Translations under genes and position numbers: made by a program | The notes under the pieces: generated by a model | The model's input: only the letters and a program-made list of their open reading frames with translations | Databases searched by the model: none | Told to the model about the DNA's origin: nothing | Shown: positions 1 through 8,484 of the stretch, in pieces | Numbering within the stretch: the stretch's first letter is position 1 | Layout: the number at the start of each line of letters is the position of its first letter | Assembly (NCBI RefSeq): GCF_003350925.1 | Contig: NZ_KZ857177.1 | Location: forward strand, 256,689 to 320,688 | Source: Dyella tabacisoli | Lineage (GTDB): Bacteria > Pseudomonadota > Gammaproteobacteria > Xanthomonadales > Rhodanobacteraceae | Length of the DNA stretch: 64,000 bases | Direction of reading: 5' to 3'

Positions 1-573
1 GATTCCGGCGCATTGTACCGTGCGGTGGGTTACGCGGCCGGTATGGCCGGGCTGGATTTGTCCGATGCCGAAGCCGTGACCCGCTGTGCCGAAACCACCA
101 AGATCCAGTTTCGTGCCGCCGCCGATGGTGGCGACACCCGCGTGATCGTCAACGGTCACGACGCCACGGACGAGCTGCGCACCGAAACCGCGGGTGCGGC
201 CGCCTCGGCGATTGCTTCCGTGCCATCGGTGCGGCAGGCCTTGGTGGCGCTGCAATTAGGGTTTCGCAAGGCGCCGGGGTTGGTGGCCGATGGGCGCGAC
301 ATGGGTACGGTGATCTTCCCGGATGCGCCGTTCAAGGTGTTCCTCACCGCCAGTGCCGCCGAGCGCGCGAAAAGGCGCTATAAGCAGTTGAAGGAAAAGG
401 GCCTTAGCGTTACACTTGCTGGCCTTCAGCGCGAAATTGAAGCGCGTGACTCCCGTGATGCATCGCGGGCTGTGGCGCCGCTCAAGCCCGCCGTTGATGC
501 CGTACTGGTGGATAGCACCGGCATGGGCATTGGGGATGTGGTCGCGAAAGTACTTGCTGTCGTGAAGCTTTAA
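1..573 (+). CDS. cmk: Cytidylate kinase (5' end outside window)
   Basis: Cytidylate kinase phosphorylates CMP and dCMP with ATP in cytoplasmic pyrimidine nucleotide salvage and synthesis. The reading frame is open from base 1, and the first residues, DSGALYRAV, match the CMP-binding region that follows the N-terminal P-loop in this family. The P-loop and true start therefore lie upstream of the window. Further family marks are the [19 protein letters not shown] segment and the AxxRAxRRxxQL segment of the lid. The protein ends normally at VVKL followed by TAA. cmk directly upstream of rpsA is the standard gammaproteobacterial order. The identification is firm; only the N-terminal part is missing, because of the window edge. 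Confidence 0.95.
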   Translation, partial: DSGALYRAVGYAAGMAGLDLSDAEAVTRCAETTKIQFRAAADGGDTRVIVNGHDATDELRTETAGAAASAIASVPSVRQALVALQLGFRKAPGLVADGRDMGTVIFPDAPFKVFLTASAAERAKRRYKQLKEKGLSVTLAGLQREIEARDSRDASRAVAPLKPAVDAVLVDSTGMGIGDVVAKVLAVVKL

Positions 574-595
574 GTGGCCTCACGCGGCTTTGGTG

Positions 596-620
596 CTCCA
601 TGTCGCGGCATGGAGTTTTG
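596..620 (+). terminator. Possible hairpin terminator between cmk and rpsA
   Basis: A 7-bp stem (CTCCATG / CATGGAG) with a 6-nt loop is followed directly by TTTT. It lies 23 nt after the cmk stop and could be an intrinsic terminator or attenuator, separating cmk from the highly expressed rpsA. The stem is short, so read-through is likely. Confidence 0.45.
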
Positions 621-739
621 GTCAACGGTGTCAAGGAAGTAGTTCCTGTAGACACCCATAACCGGTGGGCCGATCTGTTCGTACGCATTCATCCGATGGC
701 GTACACAGACCACGGCCTTTTCTCATTTCTGGAATCAAC

Positions 740-2416
740 ATGACTGAAAGTTTTGCCGAACTGTTTGAACAGAGCCAACAGGCCATCTCCAAGCTCAAGC
801 CGGGCGCGATCGTTACCGGTATCGTTGTGGAAATCCGCAACGACGTCGTAGTAATCAACGCTGGCCTCAAGAGCGAAGGCATCGTCCCGATCGAGCAATT
901 CAAGGACGAGAAGGGTGAGCTGGAAGTGCAGGTGGGCGACGAGGTGAAGGTTGCCCTCGACGCTCTCGAAGACGGTTTTGGCGAGACTAAGCTCTCCCGC
1001 GAGAAAGCCAAGCGTTCGATGGTGTGGGATGACCTCGAGCAGGCTTTCGACAAGGAAGAGACCATCACCGGCATGATTTCCGGCAAGGTCAAGGGCGGCT
1101 TCACGGTCGACATCAAGGACGTCCGCGCATTCCTGCCGGGCTCGTTGGTCGATGTGCGTCCGGTCCGCGATCCGGTCTACCTCGAGGGCAAAGAGCTCGA
1201 GTTCAAGATCATCAAGCTCGACCGCAAGCGCAACAACGTGGTCGTCAGCCGTCGTGCCGTCGTCGAGACCGAGTTCTCCGAGGAGCGCGAGAAGCTGCTT
1301 GAGCGTCTGACCGAAGGCGCCGTGGTCAAGGGCACCGTCAAGAACCTCACCGACTACGGCGCGTTCGTGGATCTGGGCGGTATCGACGGCTTGCTGCACA
1401 TCACCGATATGGCGTGGAAGCGCGTCCGTCACCCGTCCGAAGTCGTCAATGTTGGCGACGAGCTGGACGTGCGCGTGCTCAAGTACGACCGCGAGCGCAA
1501 CCGCGTTTCGCTGGGCCTCAAGCAGTTGGGCGACGATCCGTGGGTCGCCATCGCCCGCCGTTACCCGGTCGGCAGCCGCTTGTTCGGCAAGGTTTCCAAC
1601 GTCACCGATTACGGCTGTTTCGTCGAGATCGAGCCGGGCGTCGAGGGTCTGGTCCACGTGTCCGAGATGGATTGGACCAACAAGAACGTCAATCCGGCCA
1701 AGGTGGTACAGGTCGGTGACGAGACCGAAGTGATGGTGCTGGACGTGGATGAAGAGCGTCGCCGCATCTCGCTGGGTATCAAGCAGACCCGCTCGAACCC
1801 GTGGGAAGCATTTGCCGCCATGCACAAGAAGGGCGACAAGGTGTCCGGTCAGATCAAGTCGATCACCGACTTCGGCATCTTCATCGGCCTGGACGGCGGT
1901 ATCGACGGCCTGGTTCACCTGTCCGACATCACCTGGCAGGGTACCGGCGAAGATCTGGTGCGCAACTTCAAGAAGGGCGACGAGATCGAGGCCGTTGTGC
2001 TGGCCGTGGATCCGGAGCGCGAGCGCATCTCCCTCGGTATCAAGCAGATGGAGCAGGACCCGTTCGGTCAGTTCATGGCTGTCCACACGCGCGGCACCAT
2101 CGTTAATGGCACCGTGAAAGAAGTCGACGCCAAGGGTGCGGTGATTGACCTGGGCGAAGGCGTTGAGGGTTACCTGCGTGCCAACGACATCGCTAAAGAG
2201 CGCATCGAAGACGCTACCCAGCATCTGAAGGTGGGCGACAAGGTCGAAGCCAAGTTCACCGGTATGGATCGCAAGGGGCGTCAGCTCCAGCTATCGATCC
2301 GCGCCAAGGACGAGCAAGATCTTGACGACGCGATGAGCGAGTACTCGTCAGCTTCCAATGCCGGTACGACCAGTCTCGGCGCATTGCTGAAAGAACAGCT
2401 CAAAAAGGCTGACTAA
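740..2416 (+). CDS. rpsA: 30S ribosomal protein S1
   Basis: Ribosomal protein S1 helps mRNA bind and unfold on the 30S subunit. The 558-residue product has the six consecutive S1/OB-fold repeats expected of the gammaproteobacterial protein (E. coli 557 aa). Repeats 3 to 6 are easily seen from copies of [35 protein letters not shown] and [18 protein letters not shown] and of the RISLGIKQ ending. An upstream in-frame start at 665 is possible, but the ATG at 740 gives [12 protein letters not shown], the family N-terminus, and follows a GGA at 731. The gene sits between cmk and ihfB, as usual. A long open frame on the opposite strand is a shadow of this gene. Confidence 0.98.
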   Translation: MTESFAELFEQSQQAISKLKPGAIVTGIVVEIRNDVVVINAGLKSEGIVPIEQFKDEKGELEVQVGDEVKVALDALEDGFGETKLSREKAKRSMVWDDLEQAFDKEETITGMISGKVKGGFTVDIKDVRAFLPGSLVDVRPVRDPVYLEGKELEFKIIKLDRKRNNVVVSRRAVVETEFSEEREKLLERLTEGAVVKGTVKNLTDYGAFVDLGGIDGLLHITDMAWKRVRHPSEVVNVGDELDVRVLKYDRERNRVSLGLKQLGDDPWVAIARRYPVGSRLFGKVSNVTDYGCFVEIEPGVEGLVHVSEMDWTNKNVNPAKVVQVGDETEVMVLDVDEERRRISLGIKQTRSNPWEAFAAMHKKGDKVSGQIKSITDFGIFIGLDGGIDGLVHLSDITWQGTGEDLVRNFKKGDEIEAVVLAVDPERERISLGIKQMEQDPFGQFMAVHTRGTIVNGTVKEVDAKGAVIDLGEGVEGYLRANDIAKERIEDATQHLKVGDKVEAKFTGMDRKGRQLQLSIRAKDEQDLDDAMSEYSSASNAGTTSLGALLKEQLKKAD

Positions 2417-2423
2417 CGTGCCT

Positions 2424-2460
2424 GCGACAGGGCGGTGTTTCATCGCCCTGTCGCCTTTGT
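2424..2460 (+). terminator. Hairpin terminator after rpsA
   Basis: A perfect 11-bp stem (GCGACAGGGCG / CGCCCTGTCGC) with a 9-nt loop is followed by CTTTGT. It starts 7 nt after the rpsA stop codon and ends before ihfB. The T-tract is weak, so partial termination with some read-through into ihfB is plausible. Confidence 0.7.
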
Positions 2461-2478
2461 CACGGACATTGGGGACCC

Positions 2479-2781
2479 ATGACCAAATCCGAATTGATCG
2501 AGGCGCTGGCGCGGCGCCAGACCCATCTTGCGTTCGGCGATGTCGAGCTCGCGGTTAAAAGCGTGATCGAACAGATGAGCCATGCGCTTGCCAACGGTGA
2601 ACGCATCGAAGTGCGCGGTTTTGGCAGCTTCGCGCTGCATTTCCGACCGCCGCGTATGGGCCGCAATCCCAAGACGGGTGACGCGGTAGCGCTACCGGGC
2701 AAGCACGTTCCGCATTTCAAGCCGGGCAAGGAATTGCGCGAGCGCGTAAACATGCTGTTGGAGCAGTCTTCGGCTGGCTGA
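2479..2781 (+). CDS. ihfB: Integration host factor subunit beta
   Basis: The IHF beta subunit pairs with IHF alpha to bind and sharply bend DNA in recombination, replication and transcription. The 100-residue product has the HU/IHF fold signature: [11 protein letters not shown] at the start, then [20 protein letters not shown], then [32 protein letters not shown] in the DNA-binding arm and C-terminal helix. The start ATG has GGGGA just upstream. The position after rpsA is the conserved one. Length and motifs fit IhfB rather than HU, which is shorter. Confidence 0.97.
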   Translation: MTKSELIEALARRQTHLAFGDVELAVKSVIEQMSHALANGERIEVRGFGSFALHFRPPRMGRNPKTGDAVALPGKHVPHFKPGKELRERVNMLLEQSSAG

Positions 2782-2806
2782 AGACGTCAATGTTCCAGGT
2801 ATTCGA

Positions 2807-2838
2807 AGGCAGGGCAGCGAGAGCTGGCCTGCCTTTTT
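2807..2838 (+). terminator. Rho-independent terminator after ihfB
   Basis: An 8-bp stem, AAGGCAGG / CCTGCCTT, encloses a small inner AGC-GAGA-GCT hairpin and runs into a T-rich tail. It lies 26 nt after the ihfB stop. The structure is a convincing intrinsic terminator. Confidence 0.8.
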
Positions 2839-2994
2839 TATGGGCGCGACAGGCAAGCAGTGCACCGAACGATGACGGTGTGGTGACCGTTCGTGGTCAG
2901 TGTTTACGCACCGCCATATCGCCACCTGAATCATAGTTTTCGCAATGAGAACGAATGCCTGTGCCGATCATGGGCAATCGGTTAAAGTCGCCTG

Positions 2995-3261
2995 ATGCGA
3001 TTGATCGTGATGCTGATTCTGCTGCTCTTTATCGCCGCCGGCATTGTGTTGGGGGCACTCAATGTCGATCTGGTCAGTTACGACCTCGCTTTTGCGCGAG
3101 TCGAGCTGCCCAAAGGGGCCGCTTTGCTGGCGATGTTAGTCGTCGGCTGGTTGCTTGGCGGGCTAACCGCCTGGCTTGGCGTCAGTGCGCAGCATCGCCG
3201 CCGACGTCGCCACGAGCAGCGCGCCATGAACAAGAACAAGAAGATGCCGGCTGACGCATGA
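2995..3261 (+). CDS. lapA: LapA-domain inner membrane protein (LPS regulation)
   Basis: This 88-residue protein has two hydrophobic segments, about residues 2-21 (LIVMLILLLFIAAGIVLGAL) and 41-62. They frame a short loop with NVDLVSYDLAF, the LapA/DUF1049 pattern. A basic cytoplasmic tail (RRRRR followed by KNKKM) ends the chain. In E. coli LapA acts beside LapB in the inner membrane in control of lipopolysaccharide synthesis. The stop overlaps the start of the next gene by 4 nt (ATGA), so translation is probably coupled to lapB. Small LapA proteins vary, but the LapB neighbour makes the assignment solid. Confidence 0.9.
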   Translation: MRLIVMLILLLFIAAGIVLGALNVDLVSYDLAFARVELPKGAALLAMLVVGWLLGGLTAWLGVSAQHRRRRRHEQRAMNKNKKMPADA

Positions 3262-4430
3262 CCGCTCTCTATGTACTGGCCCTTTTGGTGCCCATTGCCT
3301 TCGCCAGCGGTTGGTGGAGTGCGCGACGTGCAGGCGTGCGCCGATCCGGTGCGCAGGTGAGCGAGCTCTCTTCGGACTACTTTCGCGGCCTCAACTATCT
3401 ATTGAACGAGGAGCAGGACAAGGCCATCGAGGTCTTTCTGCGCCTGGCCGAGTACAACCGCGATACGGTGGAAACCCATCTTGCGCTCGGCAACTTGTTC
3501 CGCCGGCGTGGTGAAGTCGATCGAGCGATCCGCCTGCATCAACATCTGGTATCGCGGCCAGGCCTGTCGGATGCAATGAAGACCGTCGCCCTGCTGGAGC
3601 TGGGCGAGGACTATATGCGTGCCGGCCTGCTTGATCGCGCAGAGACGCTGTTCTCCGACCTGGTGGCGATGAATGCGCATGCGCCTTCGGCGTTGCGGCA
3701 TCTGATCGCGATCTATCAGCACGAGCGCGACTGGCATAAGGCGATCGATCACGCGCGCCGATTAGAGGCGATGGTCGGTGAAGACGAGTCCGGCATGGTC
3801 GCTCAGTTCTATTGCGAATTGGCCGATCAGGCGCGCCAGCACGGTGCGCGTCAGGATGCGCGGGAATATCTGAAACAAGCCTTCGTCAGCCAGGCCGATT
3901 GCGTACGCGCGTTTATGCTTACCGGGCGGCTGCATGCGGAAGACGACGAGCATGTCGAGGCTGTCGACGTCTACGAGGCTGCCGTTGAAGCAGATATTGC
4001 CTTTGTGCCGGAGATCTTGCCGCCGCTGCTCAATAGCTACGCGCGCTCACAACAAATGGAGCGTGCCGAGCGTTTCCTGCGCGACATTCTTGCCCGCTAT
4101 CACGGTGTTTCGCCGGTATTGGCGTTGACCCATTTGTATCAGCAGCGCGATGGCGAGCGCGTGGCGATCGACTTTCTTACCTCGCAGCTCAGGCAACGCC
4201 CCTCGGTGCGCGGTCTGATGGCCTTGATCGATGCCACCATGGACAAGATCGAGGGCGAGGCGCGCGAAAACTTCCTGATCCTGCGTGACCTCACCAAGAA
4301 GCTGCTGGAGGGGCAGGCCATGTACCGCTGCAGCCGCTGCGGTTTCGGCGCCAAGGCACATCATTGGCAATGCCCTAGCTGCAAGAACTGGAGCACGATC
4401 CGTCCGATTCATGGCGTAGCCAACGAGTGA
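3258..4430 (+). CDS. lapB: Lipopolysaccharide assembly protein B
   Basis: LapB (YciM) is a membrane-anchored TPR protein that promotes FtsH-dependent turnover of LpxC and so tunes LPS synthesis. The 390-residue product starts with one transmembrane helix (about residues 2-18), followed by a chain of TPR-like helical pairs. It ends with a rubredoxin-like metal site: Cys358-x-x-Cys361 (CSRC) and Cys372-x-x-Cys375 (CPSC). The length matches E. coli LapB (389 aa). The start overlaps lapA by 4 nt. The next gene follows after 7 nt, so LPS control is linked here to a surface glycan module. Confidence 0.96.
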   Translation: MTALYVLALLVPIAFASGWWSARRAGVRRSGAQVSELSSDYFRGLNYLLNEEQDKAIEVFLRLAEYNRDTVETHLALGNLFRRRGEVDRAIRLHQHLVSRPGLSDAMKTVALLELGEDYMRAGLLDRAETLFSDLVAMNAHAPSALRHLIAIYQHERDWHKAIDHARRLEAMVGEDESGMVAQFYCELADQARQHGARQDAREYLKQAFVSQADCVRAFMLTGRLHAEDDEHVEAVDVYEAAVEADIAFVPEILPPLLNSYARSQQMERAERFLRDILARYHGVSPVLALTHLYQQRDGERVAIDFLTSQLRQRPSVRGLMALIDATMDKIEGEARENFLILRDLTKKLLEGQAMYRCSRCGFGAKAHHWQCPSCKNWSTIRPIHGVANE

Positions 4431-4437
4431 GATAAGC

Positions 4438-5469
4438 ATGTCCCAGTCGGTACAGGCCATCGTATGGATGCTGGCGTCTTTGCTGCTGTCTATGCTTTTA
4501 GTACGCGGGGCGATTGCCTATGCGCATCGGCGTGGCATGCTCGATCAACCGGGTCAGCGTCGCTCGCATTCCATACCGACACCGCGAGGCGGCGGCATTG
4601 GCCTGGTGATTGCGGCATGGCTCGGCATGATTTCGGCGCTGGCCCTGTTGCCGGGTGTATGGCCGTCCATCCTGGTGATCGGATCGGCTGTCGCCACCTT
4701 GCTGGTCGCTGCTGTGGGTTGGTGGGATGACCATCATGCGCTACCGGTGCTGCCGCGATTGGGCGTGCAGTTGCTTGCGGTGCTGCTGTTTGCGGCATCT
4801 TTGATTGACGGCGCTCTGTCGTGGCTTTGGCTGCCGGTTCTGCTACTGGCGGGTGTATGGAGCATCAACCTGCATAACTTCATGGACGGCATCGACGGCT
4901 TGCTGGCGCAACAGGCCATTTTTGTCGGCCTGGGCCTGGGCTTGCTCAGTGCCGGTGCCGGGCAGCCGGCATTGGCAACGGCTGGTGCATGTCTTGCGGC
5001 AGCCAGCCTCGGTTTCTGGTGGTACAACCGGCCGCGCGCCCGCATTTTCATGGGCGATGTGGGCAGCGGCACCGTGGGGTTGCTGATTTTTGCGTTGACC
5101 GCGATGTTATGGCGGGTCGCGCCTGACCTACTTTGGCCGGCCCTGATCCTCAGTTCAGCTTTCATGGTGGACGCTGCGCTTACCCTACTGAACAGAATGT
5201 GGCGTGGGCGGCGCTGGTACACTGCGCACCGCGAACATCTGTATCAATGGCTGGTTCGCAGTGGTTTCACGCATTCGACGGGGGGCGCGTGTTACCTGGC
5301 TTGGAATATGTTGATTGCAGCACCCTTGGCGATGCTTGCATGGGCTTATCCGCGCTTTGCATTTCCGATTTGTGTCGTTGTGTACCTGGCTGCGACTGCA
5401 GCATGGACGCTGGCCAAGCACCACTGTTTGTGGCGCGTTTCGCACAAGGCTCATCATGTCACTTCGTAA
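4438..5469 (+). CDS. WecA/MraY-type undecaprenyl-phosphate glycosyl-1-phosphate transferase
   Basis: This polytopic membrane enzyme (343 aa, about ten hydrophobic segments) belongs to glycosyltransferase family 4. The family transfers a sugar-1-phosphate, often GlcNAc-1-P, from a UDP-sugar to undecaprenyl phosphate and so starts O-antigen or related glycan chains. Seen in the sequence: the substrate loop RRSHSIPTPRGGG near residues 40-53, the Asp pair D97-D98 in WWDDHHALP, the catalytic NFMDGIDG (D150 and D153), and FMGDVGSG near residue 205. The ATG is 7 nt after the lapB stop. The 3' end overlaps the next gene by 14 nt, so the two are probably co-translated. The sugar is not decidable from sequence; WecA-, WbpL- or WbcO-like activities are all possible. 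Confidence 0.88.
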   Translation: MSQSVQAIVWMLASLLLSMLLVRGAIAYAHRRGMLDQPGQRRSHSIPTPRGGGIGLVIAAWLGMISALALLPGVWPSILVIGSAVATLLVAAVGWWDDHHALPVLPRLGVQLLAVLLFAASLIDGALSWLWLPVLLLAGVWSINLHNFMDGIDGLLAQQAIFVGLGLGLLSAGAGQPALATAGACLAAASLGFWWYNRPRARIFMGDVGSGTVGLLIFALTAMLWRVAPDLLWPALILSSAFMVDAALTLLNRMWRGRRWYTAHREHLYQWLVRSGFTHSTGGACYLAWNMLIAAPLAMLAWAYPRFAFPICVVVYLAATAAWTLAKHHCLWRVSHKAHHVTS

Positions 5470-7351
5470 ACTGATCGGCTTGATCCACCCCCGCACGGCA
5501 GTCGTTACCCACGACTTGTTGATGGCGGCTTTGGCTTGGTGGATCGCCAAGACCCTGCGCTATGCGCTGATGAGCGATCACTTCTATGGCTTTCATTCGC
5601 TAGAGTTCCCTATGGTCCTGGCGGTGCAGGCCATCGTGCTGGGCTGGACCGGCCTGTATCGGGGGGTGTGGAGATTCGCCAGCCTGCCCGATCTTTGGAA
5701 CATCCTGCGTGCGACCGTCATCGGCGCCCTGGCGATTGGTTTGGTGCTGTTTTTGTACAACCGCCTCAATGAGGTGCCGCGATCGGTGCTGTTGATCTAT
5801 CCGGTCGTACTCGCGGTATTGCTAGGCGCACCGCGCCTCGCCTATCGGTTCTGGAAAGACAGCCGTCTGGATCTGTTTACCGCCGATGGCTCGCAACGGG
5901 TATTGATCGTGGGCGCCGATCGCGCGGGCGAGGCGCTGACCCGCGATTTACAGCGCGACAAGCGTTATAGCGTGGTGGGTTTCGTCGATGATCGAGACAG
6001 CCTGCGTGGCGCGAGTATCAATGGCCGACTGGTGCTGGGGCGGATCGAGCAATTGCCCGAACTGACCCGCGAAGCTGCAGTGCAAATGCTGCTGATTGCC
6101 ATGCCCAGTGCCTCGACTACTGAGATGCGCCGCATCGTGGAGCTATGCGATCTGACGGGTTTGCCGTATCGCACCGTGCCCAAGCTTGAAGATGTCATTG
6201 CCGGTCGCGCTCAGTTCAACGAGATCAAAGAGGTTGCGATCGAGGATTTGCTTGGCCGTGATCCGGTGGAGCTGGATTGGACCGCCATCCGCGAAACGCT
6301 GACCGGTCGGCGTGTGCTGGTGACCGGCGGCGGCGGTTCGATTGGTTCGGAGCTATGCCGCCAGATCGCACGGCTCGGCGCGCATTCGCTGGCGGTGGTC
6401 GATCACAGCGAGTTCAATCTTTACCAGATTACGCAAGAGTTGCGTGCGGAATATCCCGAGCTGATCTTCGAGAGCATTCTGGCCGACTGCGGCGATCATG
6501 CGGCAATGCGCAAGCTGTTTGGCGAACTCAAGCCGCAGGTGGTTTTTCACGCTGCCGCTTATAAACATGTGCCGATGCTGCAAGGGCAACTGCGCCAGGC
6601 ATTTCGCAACAACGTGCTGGCCACCCGCAATGTGGCCGATCTGTCGGATCTGAATCAAGTCGAGTGTTTCGTCTTGATCTCCACCGACAAAGCGGTCAAT
6701 CCCACCAGCGTGATGGGTGCTTGCAAGCGGGTCGCCGAAATCTGGTGCCAGAATCTAAACGCTCACTCGAACACCCACTTCATCACGGTGCGCTTCGGTA
6801 ACGTGCTCGACTCGGCCGGTTCAGTGGTGCCGCTGTTTCGCCGGCAGATTCAGAACGGTGGCCCGGTAACCATCACGCACCCGGAAATGTCGCGCTATTT
6901 CATGACGATTCCCGAAGCCTGCCAGCTAATCTTGCAGGCAGCCAGCCTGGGCAAGGGTGGCGAAATTTTTGCGCTCGATATGGGCGATCCAGTGAAGATT
7001 CGCGATCTCGCCGAACAGATGATTCGCTTGGCCGGCAAGAAGCCGGGCAGCGAGATTCCCATTATCTATACCGGCCTGCGTTCGGGCGAAAAGCTGTTCG
7101 AAGAGTTGTTTCATCCGCTTGAGAACTACAGCGCAACGACACATGCCAAGATTTTCCTGGCCCAGCATCGGCAGGTATCTTGGGAATTGCTGCAGGCCCA
7201 ATTGGCGAAGGCAAGCGAGGCAACGCTGATCTTCGACGAGGAAAATCTACGGTCCTGCGTATCTAGCCTGCTGCCATCGTTCCGCTGGAGCGATTCGGCT
7301 CAGCCGGGCAATGTGGTATCCATTCGCCGCAATGAATCTGGAGACAAGTAA
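5456..7351 (+). CDS. UDP-GlcNAc 4,6-dehydratase, WbpM/CapD family
   Basis: This 631-residue membrane protein has the large FlaA1/WbpM/PglF/CapD layout. About four N-terminal transmembrane helices (residues 15-125) come first, then a CoA-binding-like Rossmann domain starting near VLIVGADRAGEAL (about 146), then a second catalytic Rossmann domain with VTGGGGSIGSEL (about 288). The catalytic region reads STDKAVNPTSVMGACK. The Tyr of the usual SDR triad is Met, the S-M-K triad described for WbpM-type enzymes. These make 4-keto-6-deoxy sugars for O-antigen or capsule. An upstream in-frame start at 5315 is rejected because it lies deep in the previous gene; the ATG at 5456 gives MSLRKLIGL. It is followed without a gap by galU. 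Confidence 0.9.
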   Translation: MSLRKLIGLIHPRTAVVTHDLLMAALAWWIAKTLRYALMSDHFYGFHSLEFPMVLAVQAIVLGWTGLYRGVWRFASLPDLWNILRATVIGALAIGLVLFLYNRLNEVPRSVLLIYPVVLAVLLGAPRLAYRFWKDSRLDLFTADGSQRVLIVGADRAGEALTRDLQRDKRYSVVGFVDDRDSLRGASINGRLVLGRIEQLPELTREAAVQMLLIAMPSASTTEMRRIVELCDLTGLPYRTVPKLEDVIAGRAQFNEIKEVAIEDLLGRDPVELDWTAIRETLTGRRVLVTGGGGSIGSELCRQIARLGAHSLAVVDHSEFNLYQITQELRAEYPELIFESILADCGDHAAMRKLFGELKPQVVFHAAAYKHVPMLQGQLRQAFRNNVLATRNVADLSDLNQVECFVLISTDKAVNPTSVMGACKRVAEIWCQNLNAHSNTHFITVRFGNVLDSAGSVVPLFRRQIQNGGPVTITHPEMSRYFMTIPEACQLILQAASLGKGGEIFALDMGDPVKIRDLAEQMIRLAGKKPGSEIPIIYTGLRSGEKLFEELFHPLENYSATTHAKIFLAQHRQVSWELLQAQLAKASEATLIFDEENLRSCVSSLLPSFRWSDSAQPGNVVSIRRNESGDK

Positions 7352-8224
7352 GTGAGTAAGCCCTTGCGCAAGGTGGTTTTCCCTGTAGCCGGTCTCGGTA
7401 CCCGTTTTTTGCCGGCAACCAAGGTGGTCGCCAAGGAAATGCTTCCGGTACTGGATCGCCCGCTGATCCAATATGCGGTCGATGAGGCGGTAGACGCCGG
7501 TGCCGACACGCTGATCTTCGTCACCAACCGCTATAAACACGCTATCGCCGATTATTTCGACAAGGCTTACGAGCTTGAGTCAAAGCTGCAAGAGAAGGGC
7601 AAGGATGAATTGCTTGCTCTGGTGCAGGGCACGTTGCCGCGCCATGTCCGCGCGATCTTCGTGACCCAGCCAGAGGCGCTCGGTCTTGGCCACGCGGTGC
7701 TGTGTGCTAAGCCGGTCGTTGGCGACGAGCCCTTTGGCGTGGTTCTGCCGGACGATTTGATCTGGACCAAGGGCAAGGGCGCGCTGCGGCAGATGGCCGA
7801 ACTGGCCCAGGCTCAAGAAGCCGGCGTCATCGCAGTCGAAGAAGTTCCGCACAACGACACCGACAAATACGGCATCGTGGACGCCACGCCGATCGATGCA
7901 CGCAGTGCGCAGATCCGTCACATGGTGGAAAAGCCCAAACCCGCCGATGCGCCTTCCAACCTCGCGGTGGTCGGCCGCTATGTGCTGCCGGGCCGAATCT
8001 TTGAGCTGCTGGAGCAGACCACCCCAGGCGCCGGCGGCGAAATTCAGCTCACCGATGCCATCGATGCGCTGTTGAAAGAGCAGGGCAAGGTGCTGGCTTA
8101 CCGCTTTGAAGGCACCCGCTTCGATTGCGGCAACAAGGCCGGTCTGGTCCGCGCCACCATGCATATGGCGATGCAGGACCCCAAGCTCGCGCCGACCGTG
8201 CGTGAGTTTCTCGCCACTTTGTAA
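7352..8224 (+). CDS. galU: UTP-glucose-1-phosphate uridylyltransferase
   Basis: GalU makes UDP-glucose from UTP and glucose-1-phosphate, the donor for LPS core, capsule and trehalose synthesis. The 290-residue product shows the nucleotide-binding start VVFPVAGLGTRFLPATK, the KEMLPVLDRPLIQYAV segment, the metal and sugar site region VVLPDDLIW, and TPGAGGEIQLTDAI. The start codon is GTG, directly abutting the TAA of the previous gene, with GGAG 9 nt upstream. Its place after a WecA-like and a CapD-like gene suggests one transcription unit supplying nucleotide sugars for a surface polysaccharide. Confidence 0.97.
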   Translation: MSKPLRKVVFPVAGLGTRFLPATKVVAKEMLPVLDRPLIQYAVDEAVDAGADTLIFVTNRYKHAIADYFDKAYELESKLQEKGKDELLALVQGTLPRHVRAIFVTQPEALGLGHAVLCAKPVVGDEPFGVVLPDDLIWTKGKGALRQMAELAQAQEAGVIAVEEVPHNDTDKYGIVDATPIDARSAQIRHMVEKPKPADAPSNLAVVGRYVLPGRIFELLEQTTPGAGGEIQLTDAIDALLKEQGKVLAYRFEGTRFDCGNKAGLVRATMHMAMQDPKLAPTVREFLATL

Positions 8225-8484
8225 GAAAAGCCCCCGAGCAAGCCGTGCGCGGCGCCACGACTGACGTTGTCCCCGCAACATGTCAGAATCAGCGCCGCGT
8301 TCTGCCATGTTCGACCGGCAGGATGCGGCTGGGGAGTCGATTGAATCTGCAGGTGCTTACGTCTCGTGCAAGCGGGACGTGTCGCTGCGCTCAACGATGA
8401 CTCAAGATCGATAGCCCGTCATTAGATAGACCCAGGGTCGGCGTATCGCCGTCTTTCTTCATTGGACGATAGTCAGGAATCATC

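Noticed and set aside
689-2224. 511-codon open frame on the minus strand opposite rpsA
   Set aside because: Fully inside a conserved essential gene, with no family features; it is a mirror of GC-rich codon use.
5315-5455. Upstream extension of the WbpM/CapD-type protein
   Set aside because: The 47 extra residues lie inside the WecA-type gene and do not resemble the family N-terminus; the ATG at 5456 fits better.
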